Source: Pseudomonadota bacterium (GTDB taxonomy: Bacteria > Pseudomonadota > Gammaproteobacteria > Steroidobacterales > Steroidobacteraceae). Taken from it: DNA of 55,651 nucleotides. Location of the stretch: the NCBI GenBank assembly GCA_026398735.1, contig JAPLSH010000013.1, positions 1-55,651 on the forward strand, in the 5' to 3' direction. The first letter of the stretch is position 1; each line of letters starts with the position of its first letter. The position numbers were made by a program, and so were the translations under genes. Below are positions 8,398-17,239 of this stretch, one piece after another. The notes beneath the pieces were generated by a model. It saw nothing but the letters and a program-made list of their open reading frames with translations, was not told where the DNA came from and did not search any database.

Positions 8398-9948
8398 TCA
8401 GTCTTGTTTGCAGGCCTGAAGCAGTGAGTCGACGCTGAACGGTTTGGGCAAATACATCGCAGATATCTCACTGCAGTGAGTTTGCAGGCCTTCTGTAAGT
8501 CCGCTGATGATCACAATGCGCTGGGCAGGCTGCTGGCTGCGTGCAAAACGCGTCAGCGACAAGCCGTCTTCTGCCCCGCCAAGGTTCACGTCAGAGATCA
8601 GAAGCTCAAATCGGCCCTGCTCCAGATACTGCCTAGCCTCAGCGGCTGAGCTTGCAAGAGTCACGCTGTAGCCCCGTTTGACCAGCACCCTTTTTGCCAG
8701 CTTGCACAGTGTCGGCTCATCCTCAACAAACAGTACTCTGAGTGCTTTGCTGTCTGTGGGCTTGAGAGCAGGCGCTTTAACCACTGCTGCACTGCCACTC
8801 GGTTGCTTATCTGCCGAGGCGATGGGCATGAACAATCGCGCAGTGGTGCCAAGCCCAAGCTTGGACTCTATTGTCAGATGTCCGCCGGTTTGCGTGAGCA
8901 GCTGGTTCAACAAGGACAGACCAAGTCCGGTGCCCTTGCCCTCCGGCTTAGTGGTAAAAAATGGTTCGAGACAGCGTTGCTGCGTTTGCGCACTCATACC
9001 GATGCCCGAATCCCGAACCAGTACTTCTATAAAGCCATCTTTAGGCTGTGGCTTATCCGGCACGCCCGGGCTATTGCCCAAAGTGCTGATGCACAGTTTG
9101 CCACTCTGCGGCATGGCATCGCGGGAGTTGGCAACAAGATTCAGCAGGCAACATTCAAAAATGGATTTGTCGATGAGTGCCGGCGTATCTCCCGTCACAA
9201 GCGACAGCTCCACCGCAATGTTTGCGCCCAGCATCAGCTGGATGGTGGGCATCAAGTTCTGGATGACACTGTCAATTGCAAGGGCGGCGCCTGGTGCTGG
9301 CTTTTGATGGCGAGCAAGCGATAGCAGCGAATCCGTCAATTGCGCTGCGCGTGCGAGTGCGGCATTGGATTGCTCTAGGGCGATCCTTGTAGCCTCGTCT
9401 GCAGCTGCTTTGGCGGGATCGATTGCTGACAGATGACCCATAACGATTCCCAGCATGTTTCTGGTCTCATGCACCGCAGCGCTGGTCATGGTGCCCACTA
9501 GCGCCATCTTCCCCAGCTGTGGCAGGGTTTCTACTACGTCCGGCAGATTCGCCAGATCCTGTAGCGAGCAGACTATGGTCGACGAGGTTCCATTTTCGGA
9601 CTCGGCAGGCAGGCACCGCAGACGCAACTGCCTAGCATCACCTGCTGGGCCGGAGACGGTGAGGTCGTGTACAGATTGAGTGGACCAAGCGCTGGGCTGC
9701 AGCAGATTGGCAGCTGTGGTCAGTCGCGTTTGCAGCAGGCTGAAATGCTCTTCAACTGTGGCCGCATAAAACTTGCCGCTTTGCTGCAAATGATCTGGAT
9801 CCAGCTGAAGCAGCCTATACACCTGCGCAGACCACAGGCTGCTATTGGTGCTCAGATCCAACTGCCACACGCCGATGCCCGTCAGGTCGCAGAGGTCTGT
9901 CAAAGCCTCAACAGTCGGCCCCGGTTCGTATCCCGTTCGAGCAAGCAC
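8398..9948 (-). CDS. Hybrid sensor histidine kinase with C-terminal receiver
   Basis: 516 residues, no membrane helices, so a cytoplasmic sensor. Order: PAS-like domain (about 15-135, beginning LCDLTGIGVWQLDL), HisKA with His160 in AAVHETRN, HATPase_c with the N box at Asn274 (LVANSRDAM), G1 box DSGIGMS near 313, G2 GKGTGLGLS near 338-345, then a linker and a receiver domain (403-516) with the acidic pair near Glu409-Asp410, phospho-acceptor Asp453 (ISDVNLGG) and Lys502. All catalytic residues are present. The start is GTG at 9948, as an in-frame TGA sits two codons upstream. No separate response regulator is in the window, so its partner may be elsewhere; the neighbouring winged-helix proteins are candidates in function but not as phospho-acceptors. 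Confidence 0.93.
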   Translation of the reverse strand: MLARTGYEPGPTVEALTDLCDLTGIGVWQLDLSTNSSLWSAQVYRLLQLDPDHLQQSGKFYAATVEEHFSLLQTRLTTAANLLQPSAWSTQSVHDLTVSGPAGDARQLRLRCLPAESENGTSSTIVCSLQDLANLPDVVETLPQLGKMALVGTMTSAAVHETRNMLGIVMGHLSAIDPAKAAADEATRIALEQSNAALARAAQLTDSLLSLARHQKPAPGAALAIDSVIQNLMPTIQLMLGANIAVELSLVTGDTPALIDKSIFECCLLNLVANSRDAMPQSGKLCISTLGNSPGVPDKPQPKDGFIEVLVRDSGIGMSAQTQQRCLEPFFTTKPEGKGTGLGLSLLNQLLTQTGGHLTIESKLGLGTTARLFMPIASADKQPSGSAAVVKAPALKPTDSKALRVLFVEDEPTLCKLAKRVLVKRGYSVTLASSAAEARQYLEQGRFELLISDVNLGGAEDGLSLTRFARSQQPAQRIVIISGLTEGLQTHCSEISAMYLPKPFSVDSLLQACKQD

Positions 9949-9996
9949 AGCTCAGATGTCCGTTCAGTAGGAGCCGGCATTCTAGCCGTTCGAAGC

Positions 9997-10005
9997 GGGG
10001 GGGGG
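9997..10005 (+). repeat. Homopolymer of 9 G in a divergent promoter gap
   Basis: Nine consecutive G flanked by an imperfect inverted repeat (CGAAGCG / CGTTTCG) in the 171-base gap between the histidine kinase and the secreted-protein gene at 10120. It lies outside both reading frames, so a length change would alter only promoter spacing. Confidence 0.7.
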
Positions 10006-10119
10006 CGTTTCGCCAGTCGGATCGACGCTAGGCTGATCACAGGGCGCTTATCGGGGTCGCTAGACTGGAGTCCGGCTCAAAGCCTGCCTAGATACCGATG
10101 GCCAGCAGGAGGTCTATTC

Positions 10120-10908
10120 ATGAACAGAGTAAGCAATCTAACTGTTGGCTTTGTCTGTGCTGTGGGCTTGGCGCTGGCAGGGACCGCTGTCGCTGCGACA
10201 CCGCCCAGCGTCGCCCCTGCGGCAGTTGTTAAGCGTGGCACCGACGGCCACCCCGATTGGGGCGGTATTTGGCAGCGCGTCGGCGGTATCGGTCTCGACC
10301 CCACGCTCAAGCCGGGCCAGATCGACCGGCCGGATCTCACCGCGCAATATCAGGCGATGTATGACGCGTCGCTGCTCTCTTTGCAGGCTGGCAAACCCAT
10401 TGCAGATCCGACGGCCTCCTGTGAGCCACCCAACGGCGTGCGCATCATGAACATGGTTTATCCCATGGAGATCTTCCAACGGCCCGGACTGGTGGCGGTG
10501 TTTGCAGAGTGGGATCACCAGATCCGCCGCATCTACACCGATGGCCGCAAACCCGATGCCGACACCGAGCGCAGCTATATGGGCTATTCGGTGGGTCATT
10601 GGGAAGGGGATCAGTTGGTGGCGACCACCACGTTGTTCAAGGGTGTCGCGGTGCTTAATCAGGCAGGTCTGACGCTCAGTGACGAGATGAGCATGCAGGA
10701 GCGTTGGCAGCAGACCGGCCCCGACACGCTGACCAACACCATTACGCTGACCGATGCAAAAGCACTGCGCAAGCCTTACAGCTACACCAAGACTTTCAAG
10801 CGTGCTGCACCGGGCTTCGAAATGATGGAATACACCTGTGTTGAAAATAATCGCAACCCGATCCTGCCGGACGGCACTACCGGCACTATTCTTCAGCAAG
10901 CCAAGTAG
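10120..10908 (+). CDS. Secreted protein, GHWEGD-motif family
   Basis: 262 residues with a signal peptide (MNRVSNLTVGFVCAVGLALA, cleavage after TAVAA). Function unknown. The mature part begins with a PDWGGIWQ segment and has MVYPMEIFQRPGLVAVFAEW, a strand pair RRIYTDGR and the motif GHWEGDQLVATTT. The same order of motifs occurs in the products at 11347 and 19987, so these are paralogues, probably beta-rich periplasmic proteins. The ATG at 10120 follows an AGGAGG at 10107-10112. It heads a tight three-gene run with the DUF6152 gene and the 11347 gene. Confidence 0.75.
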   Translation: MNRVSNLTVGFVCAVGLALAGTAVAATPPSVAPAAVVKRGTDGHPDWGGIWQRVGGIGLDPTLKPGQIDRPDLTAQYQAMYDASLLSLQAGKPIADPTASCEPPNGVRIMNMVYPMEIFQRPGLVAVFAEWDHQIRRIYTDGRKPDADTERSYMGYSVGHWEGDQLVATTTLFKGVAVLNQAGLTLSDEMSMQERWQQTGPDTLTNTITLTDAKALRKPYSYTKTFKRAAPGFEMMEYTCVENNRNPILPDGTTGTILQQAK

Positions 10909-10933
10909 ACGGCGAGCACATCAGGAGAACGAC

Positions 10934-11329
10934 ATGAATCGGCAAGTCAGATTGACCCTGGGTTTCATTGCGCCGTTGCTGCTCGCCTCGACGCTGGCTC
11001 AGGCACACCATTCGTCGGCGATGTTTGATGCAGCCAAAGATGTCGAGCTTAAGGGTGTGGTCAAGACCTTCAAGTTCGAGAATCCGCACGTCAACATTGT
11101 GGTGACTGTGCGCGATGAGAAAGCCGGCACCACCACAGACTGGTACGTAGAGGCTGCATCGGTGCGTGGCCTTGCCATGGCAGGCTGGCGGCGCTCGACG
11201 CTCAAGCCAGGCGATACGGTCACCATCGTTGCCCATCCGCTGCGTGATGGTCAGCCAGGGGCCAACTTGGTTAAAGCCACGCTTGCCGATGGCACCACGC
11301 TGGCAGCTAACGCCGGCCGCAATTACTAA
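10934..11329 (+). CDS. DUF6152 family secreted protein
   Basis: 131 residues: signal peptide ending LAQAHH, then a small beta-barrel-like domain with HHSSAMFDAAKDVELKGVVK and FENPHVNIVVTVRD, the recognisable DUF6152 pattern. The His-His directly after the cleavage site could bind a metal. The role of this family is unknown. ATG 10934 follows AGGAG at 10923-10927. It lies between two members of the GHWEGD-motif family, and a domain of the same type is fused to such a protein at 19987, so the two families probably act together in the periplasm. Confidence 0.8.
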   Translation: MNRQVRLTLGFIAPLLLASTLAQAHHSSAMFDAAKDVELKGVVKTFKFENPHVNIVVTVRDEKAGTTTDWYVEAASVRGLAMAGWRRSTLKPGDTVTIVAHPLRDGQPGANLVKATLADGTTLAANAGRNY

Positions 11330-11346
11330 TCTGTACAGAGCAGGTC

Positions 11347-12177
11347 ATGCAACACACCACTACGGTTAAACAACGCATTGCTGCTGCAGTATTGCTGGCA
11401 CTGATGGCAGCTGGTTGCTCGGGTCTTGCCGCTGCGCAAACAGCCGCGCCTAAACCCAACCTGTTGCCACCCGAGCCGCTGGGTGCTTTGCACACAGACA
11501 ATCTGAACAAAAAGCGCGCTAAGCCGCCGTTCGTGCTGACTGGCAACTGGATGTGGAACAGCCAGCGCAACCGCGAATCCGGTTCCTATCAGTTCTTTCC
11601 GCTGCCCAAGTTCAAGCCGGCGGTCAAAGCCATCTATGACGAGGCCATGGCCACCATTGCGTCGGGCAAGGCTTATAAGAACGATGAGGGCTATTGCTGG
11701 CCTGCCGGCATGCCCGAGAGCATGACGCGAGTCTGGCCCAATCAAACCATTCAGCTGCCGACCATGATCGTGATGATCCAGATGCTCAAGCACGAGATCC
11801 GTTGGATTTATCTCGATGGCCGGCCACACGCCGATCCAGAGATCAAGCCGCCCAGCTATGCCGGCGATTCCATCGGCCATTACGAGGGCGATACGCTAGT
11901 GGTCGAAACCACCAACTTGCAGCCCAAACATCACTGGGTGCAGAGCGGTGTTCCAGCCGGTGAAAATCTGAAGATCGTTGAGCGCATCAAGCTGCTCGAC
12001 GGCGGCAACACGCTGCAGAACACACTCACCATGACCGACCCAGACAGCTGGGAAGGCGAGTGGACCAGCACCAAGTACTGGTACCGCGATGACAGCGTTG
12101 ATGCCGAAGAGGCCTTCTGCCTGCCCGACATCAACGACAACCTGCTCTCTACCCGAGAGAGCTCGCAGGTTCGTTGA
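11347..12177 (+). CDS. Secreted or lipid-anchored GHYEGD-motif protein
   Basis: 276 residues. The N-terminus has a hydrophobic segment with a possible lipobox (LMAAGC) or, alternatively, signal peptidase I cleavage after AAAQ. The mature protein has VLTGNWMWN, a Cys-containing YCWPAGMPES, RWIYLDGRPH, GHYEGDTLVVETTNL and a C-terminal EAFCLPDIND, matching the layout of the paralogues at 10120 and 19987. Function unknown. It is 17 bases after the DUF6152 gene and co-directional with it, so the three are probably one transcript. Confidence 0.75.
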   Translation: MQHTTTVKQRIAAAVLLALMAAGCSGLAAAQTAAPKPNLLPPEPLGALHTDNLNKKRAKPPFVLTGNWMWNSQRNRESGSYQFFPLPKFKPAVKAIYDEAMATIASGKAYKNDEGYCWPAGMPESMTRVWPNQTIQLPTMIVMIQMLKHEIRWIYLDGRPHADPEIKPPSYAGDSIGHYEGDTLVVETTNLQPKHHWVQSGVPAGENLKIVERIKLLDGGNTLQNTLTMTDPDSWEGEWTSTKYWYRDDSVDAEEAFCLPDINDNLLSTRESSQVR

Positions 12178-12180
12178 TCG

Positions 12181-12975
12181 TCAGGTTGGTTCTGGTCGGC
12201 CGCGATAGACGCGCCGACTGATTGCGCGCGTCAGGCCCGGAAAATGCCGGGCCAGAAACACAATCAGTTTGCCGTGGCCGGTAATCACCACTTCGGCGCG
12301 TTTGCGCTCTACCGCGCGGATGATCTGGCGTGCGGCCGTGGTAGTAGACATACGCAACCACGCCGGTATCGGATCTGGTGCGCTGGCCTGCAGCACGCCT
12401 TGGTTATCGGTGCGGCGGATGTCCGAATCCACAAAGCCCGGTGATATCAGCGTCACAGCGATGCCATCGGCTGCCAGATCCGAGTGCAGTGTCTCGGCCA
12501 GTGCACGCACGGCAAACTTGCTCATCGAATAGGCCGACATGCCAGCCGATGCTGCATAGCCGGCAACGCTACCGATCAGCACCAGTTGGCCGCGACTTTG
12601 TTGTAGCGCCGGCAGCGATTCTTTAACGGTGCGCAACAGGCCAAACACATTGGTATCAAACTGCCGCTGATAATCGGCCAGCGACAGCTTGTGCACGCTG
12701 CCGGCCACACCAAAGCCCGCGTTCGCATACACCACATCCACACCGATGCCTGCGGCAGCGAGCTGAGCAATGACGCTGGCGACTGCGCCGTCCTGCGTAA
12801 CGTCGGCAGGGTGGACGCTGACCTGTGCGCCGATAGTGCGCAATTGAGCGGCAAGGGCTTCCAAGCGCTCACTGCGTCGTGCCAACAGCACCAGCCGCGC
12901 ACCACGGCGCGCGTACTGGCGGGCCAAGCCTTCGCCGATGCCTGAAGAGGCGCCGGTGATGAGGATGGTCTGCAT
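12181..12975 (-). CDS. Short-chain dehydrogenase/reductase
   Basis: 264 residues. Classical SDR: cofactor loop TGASSGIG near the N-terminus, ANAG (a variant of NNAG), catalytic Ser in LIGSVAG, Tyr-x-x-x-Lys in SAYSMSK, then a C-terminal region with basic residues (AISRRVYRGRPEPT). An Arg-Arg pair after the second strand (LLARRSERL) suggests NADP(H). The ATG at 12975 was chosen because AGGAG stands 9 bases before it; an ATG at 12984 directly abuts that site. It diverges from the MFS gene at 13078 with about 100 bases between. Substrate unknown. Confidence 0.88.
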   Translation of the reverse strand: MQTILITGASSGIGEGLARQYARRGARLVLLARRSERLEALAAQLRTIGAQVSVHPADVTQDGAVASVIAQLAAAGIGVDVVYANAGFGVAGSVHKLSLADYQRQFDTNVFGLLRTVKESLPALQQSRGQLVLIGSVAGYAASAGMSAYSMSKFAVRALAETLHSDLAADGIAVTLISPGFVDSDIRRTDNQGVLQASAPDPIPAWLRMSTTTAARQIIRAVERKRAEVVITGHGKLIVFLARHFPGLTRAISRRVYRGRPEPT

Positions 12976-13077
12976 GGAAGTCATCTCCTGATCGCCTTGC
13001 AACAAGCCGAATTCGTCTGGTTTGCGGTACTGTCGCACTCCCCGCGTTAAAGCGAAATCGTGGCAGCAGCCGTCTTC

Positions 13078-14229
13078 ATGAGTCGTCAAGTCAAATTCCT
13101 TATCGCTCTTTTATTCGTGGCTGTTTGCCTGCGGTCTTCGATCACCGGTGTCGGGCCCTTGCTGGGGCAGCTGCGTGCAGACATGGGGCTGTCGGCGACT
13201 GCTGCAGGAGTGCTGTCTAGCCTGCCGTTGCTGATGTTTGCGGTGTGCGCACCGATGGCCCGGCTGGCTCGCACTCACGGCACCGAACGGCTGCTGCTTG
13301 CGGCGTTGATGGCGTTGCTGGCGGGCATTGTGTTGCGGCCTACAGGGCCACTGTTTGCACTGTTTGCCGGCACCGTGCTGCTGGCAGGCGGTATCGCGGT
13401 CGCCAACATTCTGTTGCCCGTGCTGGTGAAACAGCATTTTCCGACGCGCATACCGGCGATCACCACAGGCTATGCCTCGGTCATGGGTCTATCGGCAACG
13501 ATCGGCTCTGCGTTGGCGGGTCCGTTGGCTGTCATGCTGCCCGGCGGATGGCGTGCCTCGTTGTTCAGTTGGGCAGTGCCGGTGCTGCTTGCTATCGCCT
13601 TGTGGATTCCCCAGACCAGGGCCGATGTTCACAAGGTCCCAGCTTCGGATGAGCCGGCGCCACCTCTGCCTTGGCACAGCGCGCTGGCTTGGCAGGTCAC
13701 CGGCTACATGGGCCTGCAGTCGTTGGTGTTTTATGTGAGCGTCAGCTGGTATCCGACCATGCTCAGTGATCAGGGCATGCCAGTGTCCACGATCGGCTGG
13801 ATGCTGACTTTGTATCAGGCTGCTGCATTGATCAGCGGACTGGTAGTACCGCGTTTGATCCACCGCTTACCTGACCAGCGCGCTTTGGCGGTCAGCATCG
13901 GTCTGCTCAATGCCGTGGGCTCATTGGGGGTGTGGCTGTTCCCTTCCGCCATCGCGCTGTGGATGGTGGTGCTGGGGGTGGGCAGTGGTCCGGCGCTTAT
14001 TCTGGCGCTGTCGTTTATGGGGCTGCGTGCCGCCACGCCGCGCTCGGTTGCCGCCCTGTCATTGATGGGCCAGTCCTTAGGCTATCTGGTGGCCGCTGCG
14101 GGGCCGGTTCTGTTTGGGTTGCTCCATGACCTCACCGGCGCTTGGGGCGCTCCTATGGCCTTTCTGGTGGCTGCAGGCGTGCTGCTGGCAGCCTGTGGCT
14201 ATGGAGCAGGGCGGGCGGTTCGGCAGTAG
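13078..14229 (+). CDS. MFS transporter, CynX/NimT-like
   Basis: 383 residues with twelve predicted membrane helices. The N-terminus (LIALLFVAVCLRSSITGVGPLL) and overall length match the cyanate/nitroimidazole-type branch of the major facilitator superfamily (CynX/NimT), whose substrates are often not the named ones. The ATG at 13078 replaces a GTG at 13060, which would overlap the divergent promoter. Its setting among secreted proteins, an SDR and an acylating aldehyde dehydrogenase suggests uptake or export of a small organic substrate of that pathway. Confidence 0.85.
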   Translation: MSRQVKFLIALLFVAVCLRSSITGVGPLLGQLRADMGLSATAAGVLSSLPLLMFAVCAPMARLARTHGTERLLLAALMALLAGIVLRPTGPLFALFAGTVLLAGGIAVANILLPVLVKQHFPTRIPAITTGYASVMGLSATIGSALAGPLAVMLPGGWRASLFSWAVPVLLAIALWIPQTRADVHKVPASDEPAPPLPWHSALAWQVTGYMGLQSLVFYVSVSWYPTMLSDQGMPVSTIGWMLTLYQAAALISGLVVPRLIHRLPDQRALAVSIGLLNAVGSLGVWLFPSAIALWMVVLGVGSGPALILALSFMGLRAATPRSVAALSLMGQSLGYLVAAAGPVLFGLLHDLTGAWGAPMAFLVAAGVLLAACGYGAGRAVRQ

Positions 14230-14282
14230 CTGCGCATGCCACTTGTCGGGCTGCCGAGGCAAGGCCAGACTCCCGACCCATC

Positions 14283-15767
14283 ATGAAACGCATAAACCAT
14301 TGGGTGGGGGGCCGAGTGTTGGTGGGCGCGTCGGGTCGTGAGGGCCCGGTGTTTGATCCAGCCCTGGGCCGGCAGCAGGCAGTGGTGGATTTCGCCAGCG
14401 CAGCCGAGGTCGATCAGGCTGTGGCCGTGGCGCGCCAAGCCTTTTTGTCTTGGCGCCAGACCAGTCTGGCGCGGCGCAGCGAAGTGCTGTTTGCCCTGCG
14501 TGAGTTGGTGTCCGCCCATCGTCTTGAGCTTGCGTCGCTGATCTCTGCCGAGCACGGCAAAGTGCCTGCCGATGCGCTGGGCGAAGTGGCGCGCGGCATA
14601 GAGAACCTGGAGTTTGCCTGCGGCATTCCCACCTTGCTCAAGGGTGGTTACAGCGAGCAGGCCTCTACCGGTGTGGACGTGCATGGTGTGCGCCAGCCAC
14701 TGGGCGTTGTGGCCTGCATCACGCCGTTTAATTTCCCGGCGATGGTGCCCATGTGGATGTTTGCAACAGCACTGGCCTGCGGCAACACGGTGGTGCTCAA
14801 GCCCAGCGAAAAGACGCCCTCAGCCTGTCTGCTGTTTGCCGAGTTGATGCAGCGTGCGGGTCTGCCCGATGGCTGTTTCAACGTGGTCCATGGCGATCGA
14901 ATCGCTGCGGACCGGTTGCTGGCTCATCCGGACATTGATGCGATCAGCTTCGTGGGCTCTACGCCGGTTGCCCGCCATGTTTACGAGACAGGCACGCGTC
15001 ACGACAAGCGCGTACAGGCCTTAGGTGGCGCCAAGAACCACATGTTGGTGCTGGGCGATGCAGACCTGAATGCCGCAGCCGATGCGGCCGTTAGTGCGGC
15101 GTTTGGTTCAGCCGGCGAACGCTGCATGGCAATCAGTGTGCTGTTGGTTGCCGACTCTGTGGCCGACGGGTTGCTCGAACGCATCCGCTCGCGCATGGCC
15201 GACATTGTGGTCGGTCCTGCCAGTCAGCCAGGCACCGATATGGGCCCGCTGATTACGCGCGAGCATCGCGATGCGGTCGCTGCGCATATTGCCCATGCGG
15301 TGGATGACGGCGCGCGGGTGTTGGTCGATGGGCGAGTTGGCGCACCGACTGAGGGCTGGTTCCTGCGTCCCAGCCTTATCGACAACGTACGCCCCGGCAT
15401 GCGCTGCTATGACCAAGAGATTTTTGGGCCTGTGCTGTGTGTGATGCGTGTTGCAGGCTATGAAGAAGGGCTTGCAGTCATCAATGCCAATCAGTTTGGG
15501 AATGGTGCCGCGCTCTTTACCCGCGATGGCGGTGCGGCGCGCAGCTTTGGCTTTGACGTGCAGGCCGGCATGGTGGGCATCAACGTGCCGGTGCCAGTGC
15601 CGGTAGCGCATTTTAGTTTTGGTGGCTGGAAGGCCAGTCTGTTTGGCGACCAGCACATCTATGGGCCAGAAGGCGTGAACTTCTATACGCGCGCCAAGGT
15701 CATCACCAGTCGCTGGCCGGGCGCTGAGCGCGCCGGTGTAGACCTGAACTTTCCGCGTAATCGCTGA
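14283..15767 (+). CDS. mmsA: CoA-acylating methylmalonate-semialdehyde dehydrogenase
   Basis: 494 residues, typical for the family. Residues include ITPFNFPAMVPMWMFATALACGN, KPSEKTPSA, the SFVGSTPVARHVYETGT coenzyme loop, and the nucleophile Cys281 in GSAGERCMAIS. Methylmalonate-semialdehyde dehydrogenases lack the general-base Glu of non-acylating ALDHs and release acyl-CoA; LGGAKNH stands here where other ALDHs have ELGGK. The family works in valine, thymine and inositol breakdown, forming propionyl- or acetyl-CoA. The ATG at 14283 is the first to give the family N-terminus (MKRINHWVGG). A hairpin with a short T tail follows at 15773. Confidence 0.88.
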   Translation: MKRINHWVGGRVLVGASGREGPVFDPALGRQQAVVDFASAAEVDQAVAVARQAFLSWRQTSLARRSEVLFALRELVSAHRLELASLISAEHGKVPADALGEVARGIENLEFACGIPTLLKGGYSEQASTGVDVHGVRQPLGVVACITPFNFPAMVPMWMFATALACGNTVVLKPSEKTPSACLLFAELMQRAGLPDGCFNVVHGDRIAADRLLAHPDIDAISFVGSTPVARHVYETGTRHDKRVQALGGAKNHMLVLGDADLNAAADAAVSAAFGSAGERCMAISVLLVADSVADGLLERIRSRMADIVVGPASQPGTDMGPLITREHRDAVAAHIAHAVDDGARVLVDGRVGAPTEGWFLRPSLIDNVRPGMRCYDQEIFGPVLCVMRVAGYEEGLAVINANQFGNGAALFTRDGGAARSFGFDVQAGMVGINVPVPVPVAHFSFGGWKASLFGDQHIYGPEGVNFYTRAKVITSRWPGAERAGVDLNFPRNR

Positions 15768-15772
15768 CGCGT

Positions 15773-15810
15773 GGCGCCAGTCCACACTGTGGATGGCGCC
15801 GCCGTGTTTT
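15773..15810 (+). terminator. Likely rho-independent terminator after mmsA
   Basis: GGCGCCA(g)TCCA pairs with TGGATGGCGCC (one bulged base, loop CACTG) at 15773-15800, and the strand ends GCCGTGTTTT. It lies between the converging mmsA and glutathione transferase genes and would act mainly on the plus strand. Confidence 0.5.
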
Positions 15811-16669
15811 AGCCGAAGTCGCTGGCGTCATGGCGCTCGCGCAGCTGCTCGCGCTCGTCGCCCCACACCTTATTGACCCGTTTGCCTCGCTGCACGGTCG
15901 CACGTTCGCCCAGCTCCAAAGCCCAGCGGCGCAGATGGGGGTATTCGGTGACGTTCAAGAATTCGCCGGCGTTGTAGGCATCGCCCATGGCCACATGGCC
16001 ATACCACGGCAAGATGGCCATGTCGGCAATCGTGTACTGATCGCCGATGATGTAGCGCCGCTTGGCCAACAGCTGATCCAGTAAGTGCAGCTGTCGCTTG
16101 GTCTCCATGGTGAAGCGGTCGATGGCATATTCGATTTTGACTGGGGCATAGGCATAAAAATGCCCGAAGCCGCCGCCCACATAGGGTGCGCTGCCAGCCT
16201 GCCAGAACAACCACGACAAGCACTCTGCGCGCGCTGCTCCTGAGGTCGGCATGAACACGCCGAACTTCTCTGCCAGATACATCAGTATGGCCACTGACTC
16301 AAACACCCGGATCGGCTCGGCGCCGCTGTGATCCATCAGCGCAGGGATCTTGGAATTGGGATTCGCCTCGACAAAGCCGCTACCGAACTGATCGCCCTGC
16401 GAGATGTTGATCAGCCATGCATCGTATTCGGCGCCGCTGTGACCCAGCGCCAACAGCTCCTCGAGGAGGATGGTGACCTTCACGCCGTTGGGCGTGCCCA
16501 TCGAATACAGCTGCAGGGGATGCTTGCCGACAGGCAGTTCCTTGTCTTGGGTGGCCCCCGAAACCGGACGGTTGATGTTGGCAAACGCGCCGCCATTGGC
16601 CTGCTTCCACTGCCAGACCTTGGGTACAACATAGTCGGTCGGCAGTGCCTTGGTGATGCTGTCTGACAT
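15809..16669 (-). CDS. yghU: Glutathione S-transferase, YghU type
   Basis: 286 residues, close to E. coli YghU (288) in length and in many blocks: KVWQWKQANGGAFANINRPVSGAT near the N-terminus, LPVGKHPLQLYS, GTPNGVKVTILLEELLALG, NPNSKIPALMDH, GGFGHFYAYAPVKIEYAIDRFTMETKRQL and ERHDASDF at the end. The Nu-class enzyme binds two glutathiones and has disulfide-bond reductase/peroxidase activity. Its start lies 1 base past the stop of the NTF2-like gene, so it is the last gene of the minus-strand operon begun by the molybdenum hydroxylase, where it may detoxify a reactive product. Confidence 0.92.
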   Translation of the reverse strand: MSDSITKALPTDYVVPKVWQWKQANGGAFANINRPVSGATQDKELPVGKHPLQLYSMGTPNGVKVTILLEELLALGHSGAEYDAWLINISQGDQFGSGFVEANPNSKIPALMDHSGAEPIRVFESVAILMYLAEKFGVFMPTSGAARAECLSWLFWQAGSAPYVGGGFGHFYAYAPVKIEYAIDRFTMETKRQLHLLDQLLAKRRYIIGDQYTIADMAILPWYGHVAMGDAYNAGEFLNVTEYPHLRRWALELGERATVQRGKRVNKVWGDEREQLRERHDASDFG

Positions 16670-16670
16670 G

Positions 16671-17204
16671 TCAGCGCTTCTGGTAGGTCTTGAGCAGCGC
16701 AGGGTTCATACCGCCATCACTGGTCACCCAGCGATGCTTGAACACCCAGCGACCATTGAGCTTTACCAGCTCGTCATGCTCATGCCCTTGCTCAACTACT
16801 GTGGTGACAGCAGTAACTGTTTCGCTGTTGAGACCGGTCCAGATCATGTCGGCGGTGGCGGTGTTGCCATTGACCGTGATGCGCAGATTGGTGAGCAGCA
16901 TTTTGAAGGTGCCCTTGCGATCTGTCGATCTGGCGGCGGTGTCTTTATAGATCTTCTCTATGCCAGCTTTGCCCTTGCCCACTTCGCCGTTGACATCCAG
17001 CACGCCATCGGGCGCGAACCAATAGCTGAAGTCGTGTTTGCCAGAGCCTAGTTGGCCGTAATAGTCGATCAGCAGGTCTTCGATCATGGCGCGGTCGATC
17101 AGCGTTGCAGCGGTGAGCTTGGGTGCTTCGGCTGCCTGTGCCAAAGCACCGGTAGTAAGCAGCATTACAAGGGTCAAACTGCCGAACATTTTGCGTAAGT
17201 ACAT
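16671..17204 (-). CDS. Secreted NTF2/SnoaL-like protein
   Basis: 177 residues: signal peptide MYLRKMFGSLTLVMLLTTGA (cleavage near AQAAEA), then a cone-shaped alpha+beta barrel of the NTF2-like superfamily (TLIDRAMIEDLLIDYYGQLGSG, FAPDGVLDVNGEVGKGKAGI, VNGNTATADMIWTGLN). Members include isomerases, dehydratases and binding proteins, so the role cannot be told. ATG 17204 has AGGA 7 bases upstream. It sits between the molybdenum hydroxylase large subunit and the glutathione transferase. An export signal suggests it works in the periplasm. Confidence 0.8.
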   Translation of the reverse strand: MYLRKMFGSLTLVMLLTTGALAQAAEAPKLTAATLIDRAMIEDLLIDYYGQLGSGKHDFSYWFAPDGVLDVNGEVGKGKAGIEKIYKDTAARSTDRKGTFKMLLTNLRITVNGNTATADMIWTGLNSETVTAVTTVVEQGHEHDELVKLNGRWVFKHRWVTSDGGMNPALLKTYQKR

Positions 17205-17239
17205 GGTGGTGTCCTGATTAGATGCGCGGTGCGCCAACT

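Noticed and set aside
9949-9990. Alternative ATG start for the histidine kinase in another frame (MPAPTERTSEL)
   Set aside because: That frame stops within about 26 codons; joining it to the kinase needs a frameshift for which there is no other sign.
9667-10119. Long N-terminal extension of the secreted protein at 10120
   Set aside because: It runs through the kinase gene on the other strand and the G9 tract; the ATG at 10120 has an ideal ribosome site and begins a signal peptide.
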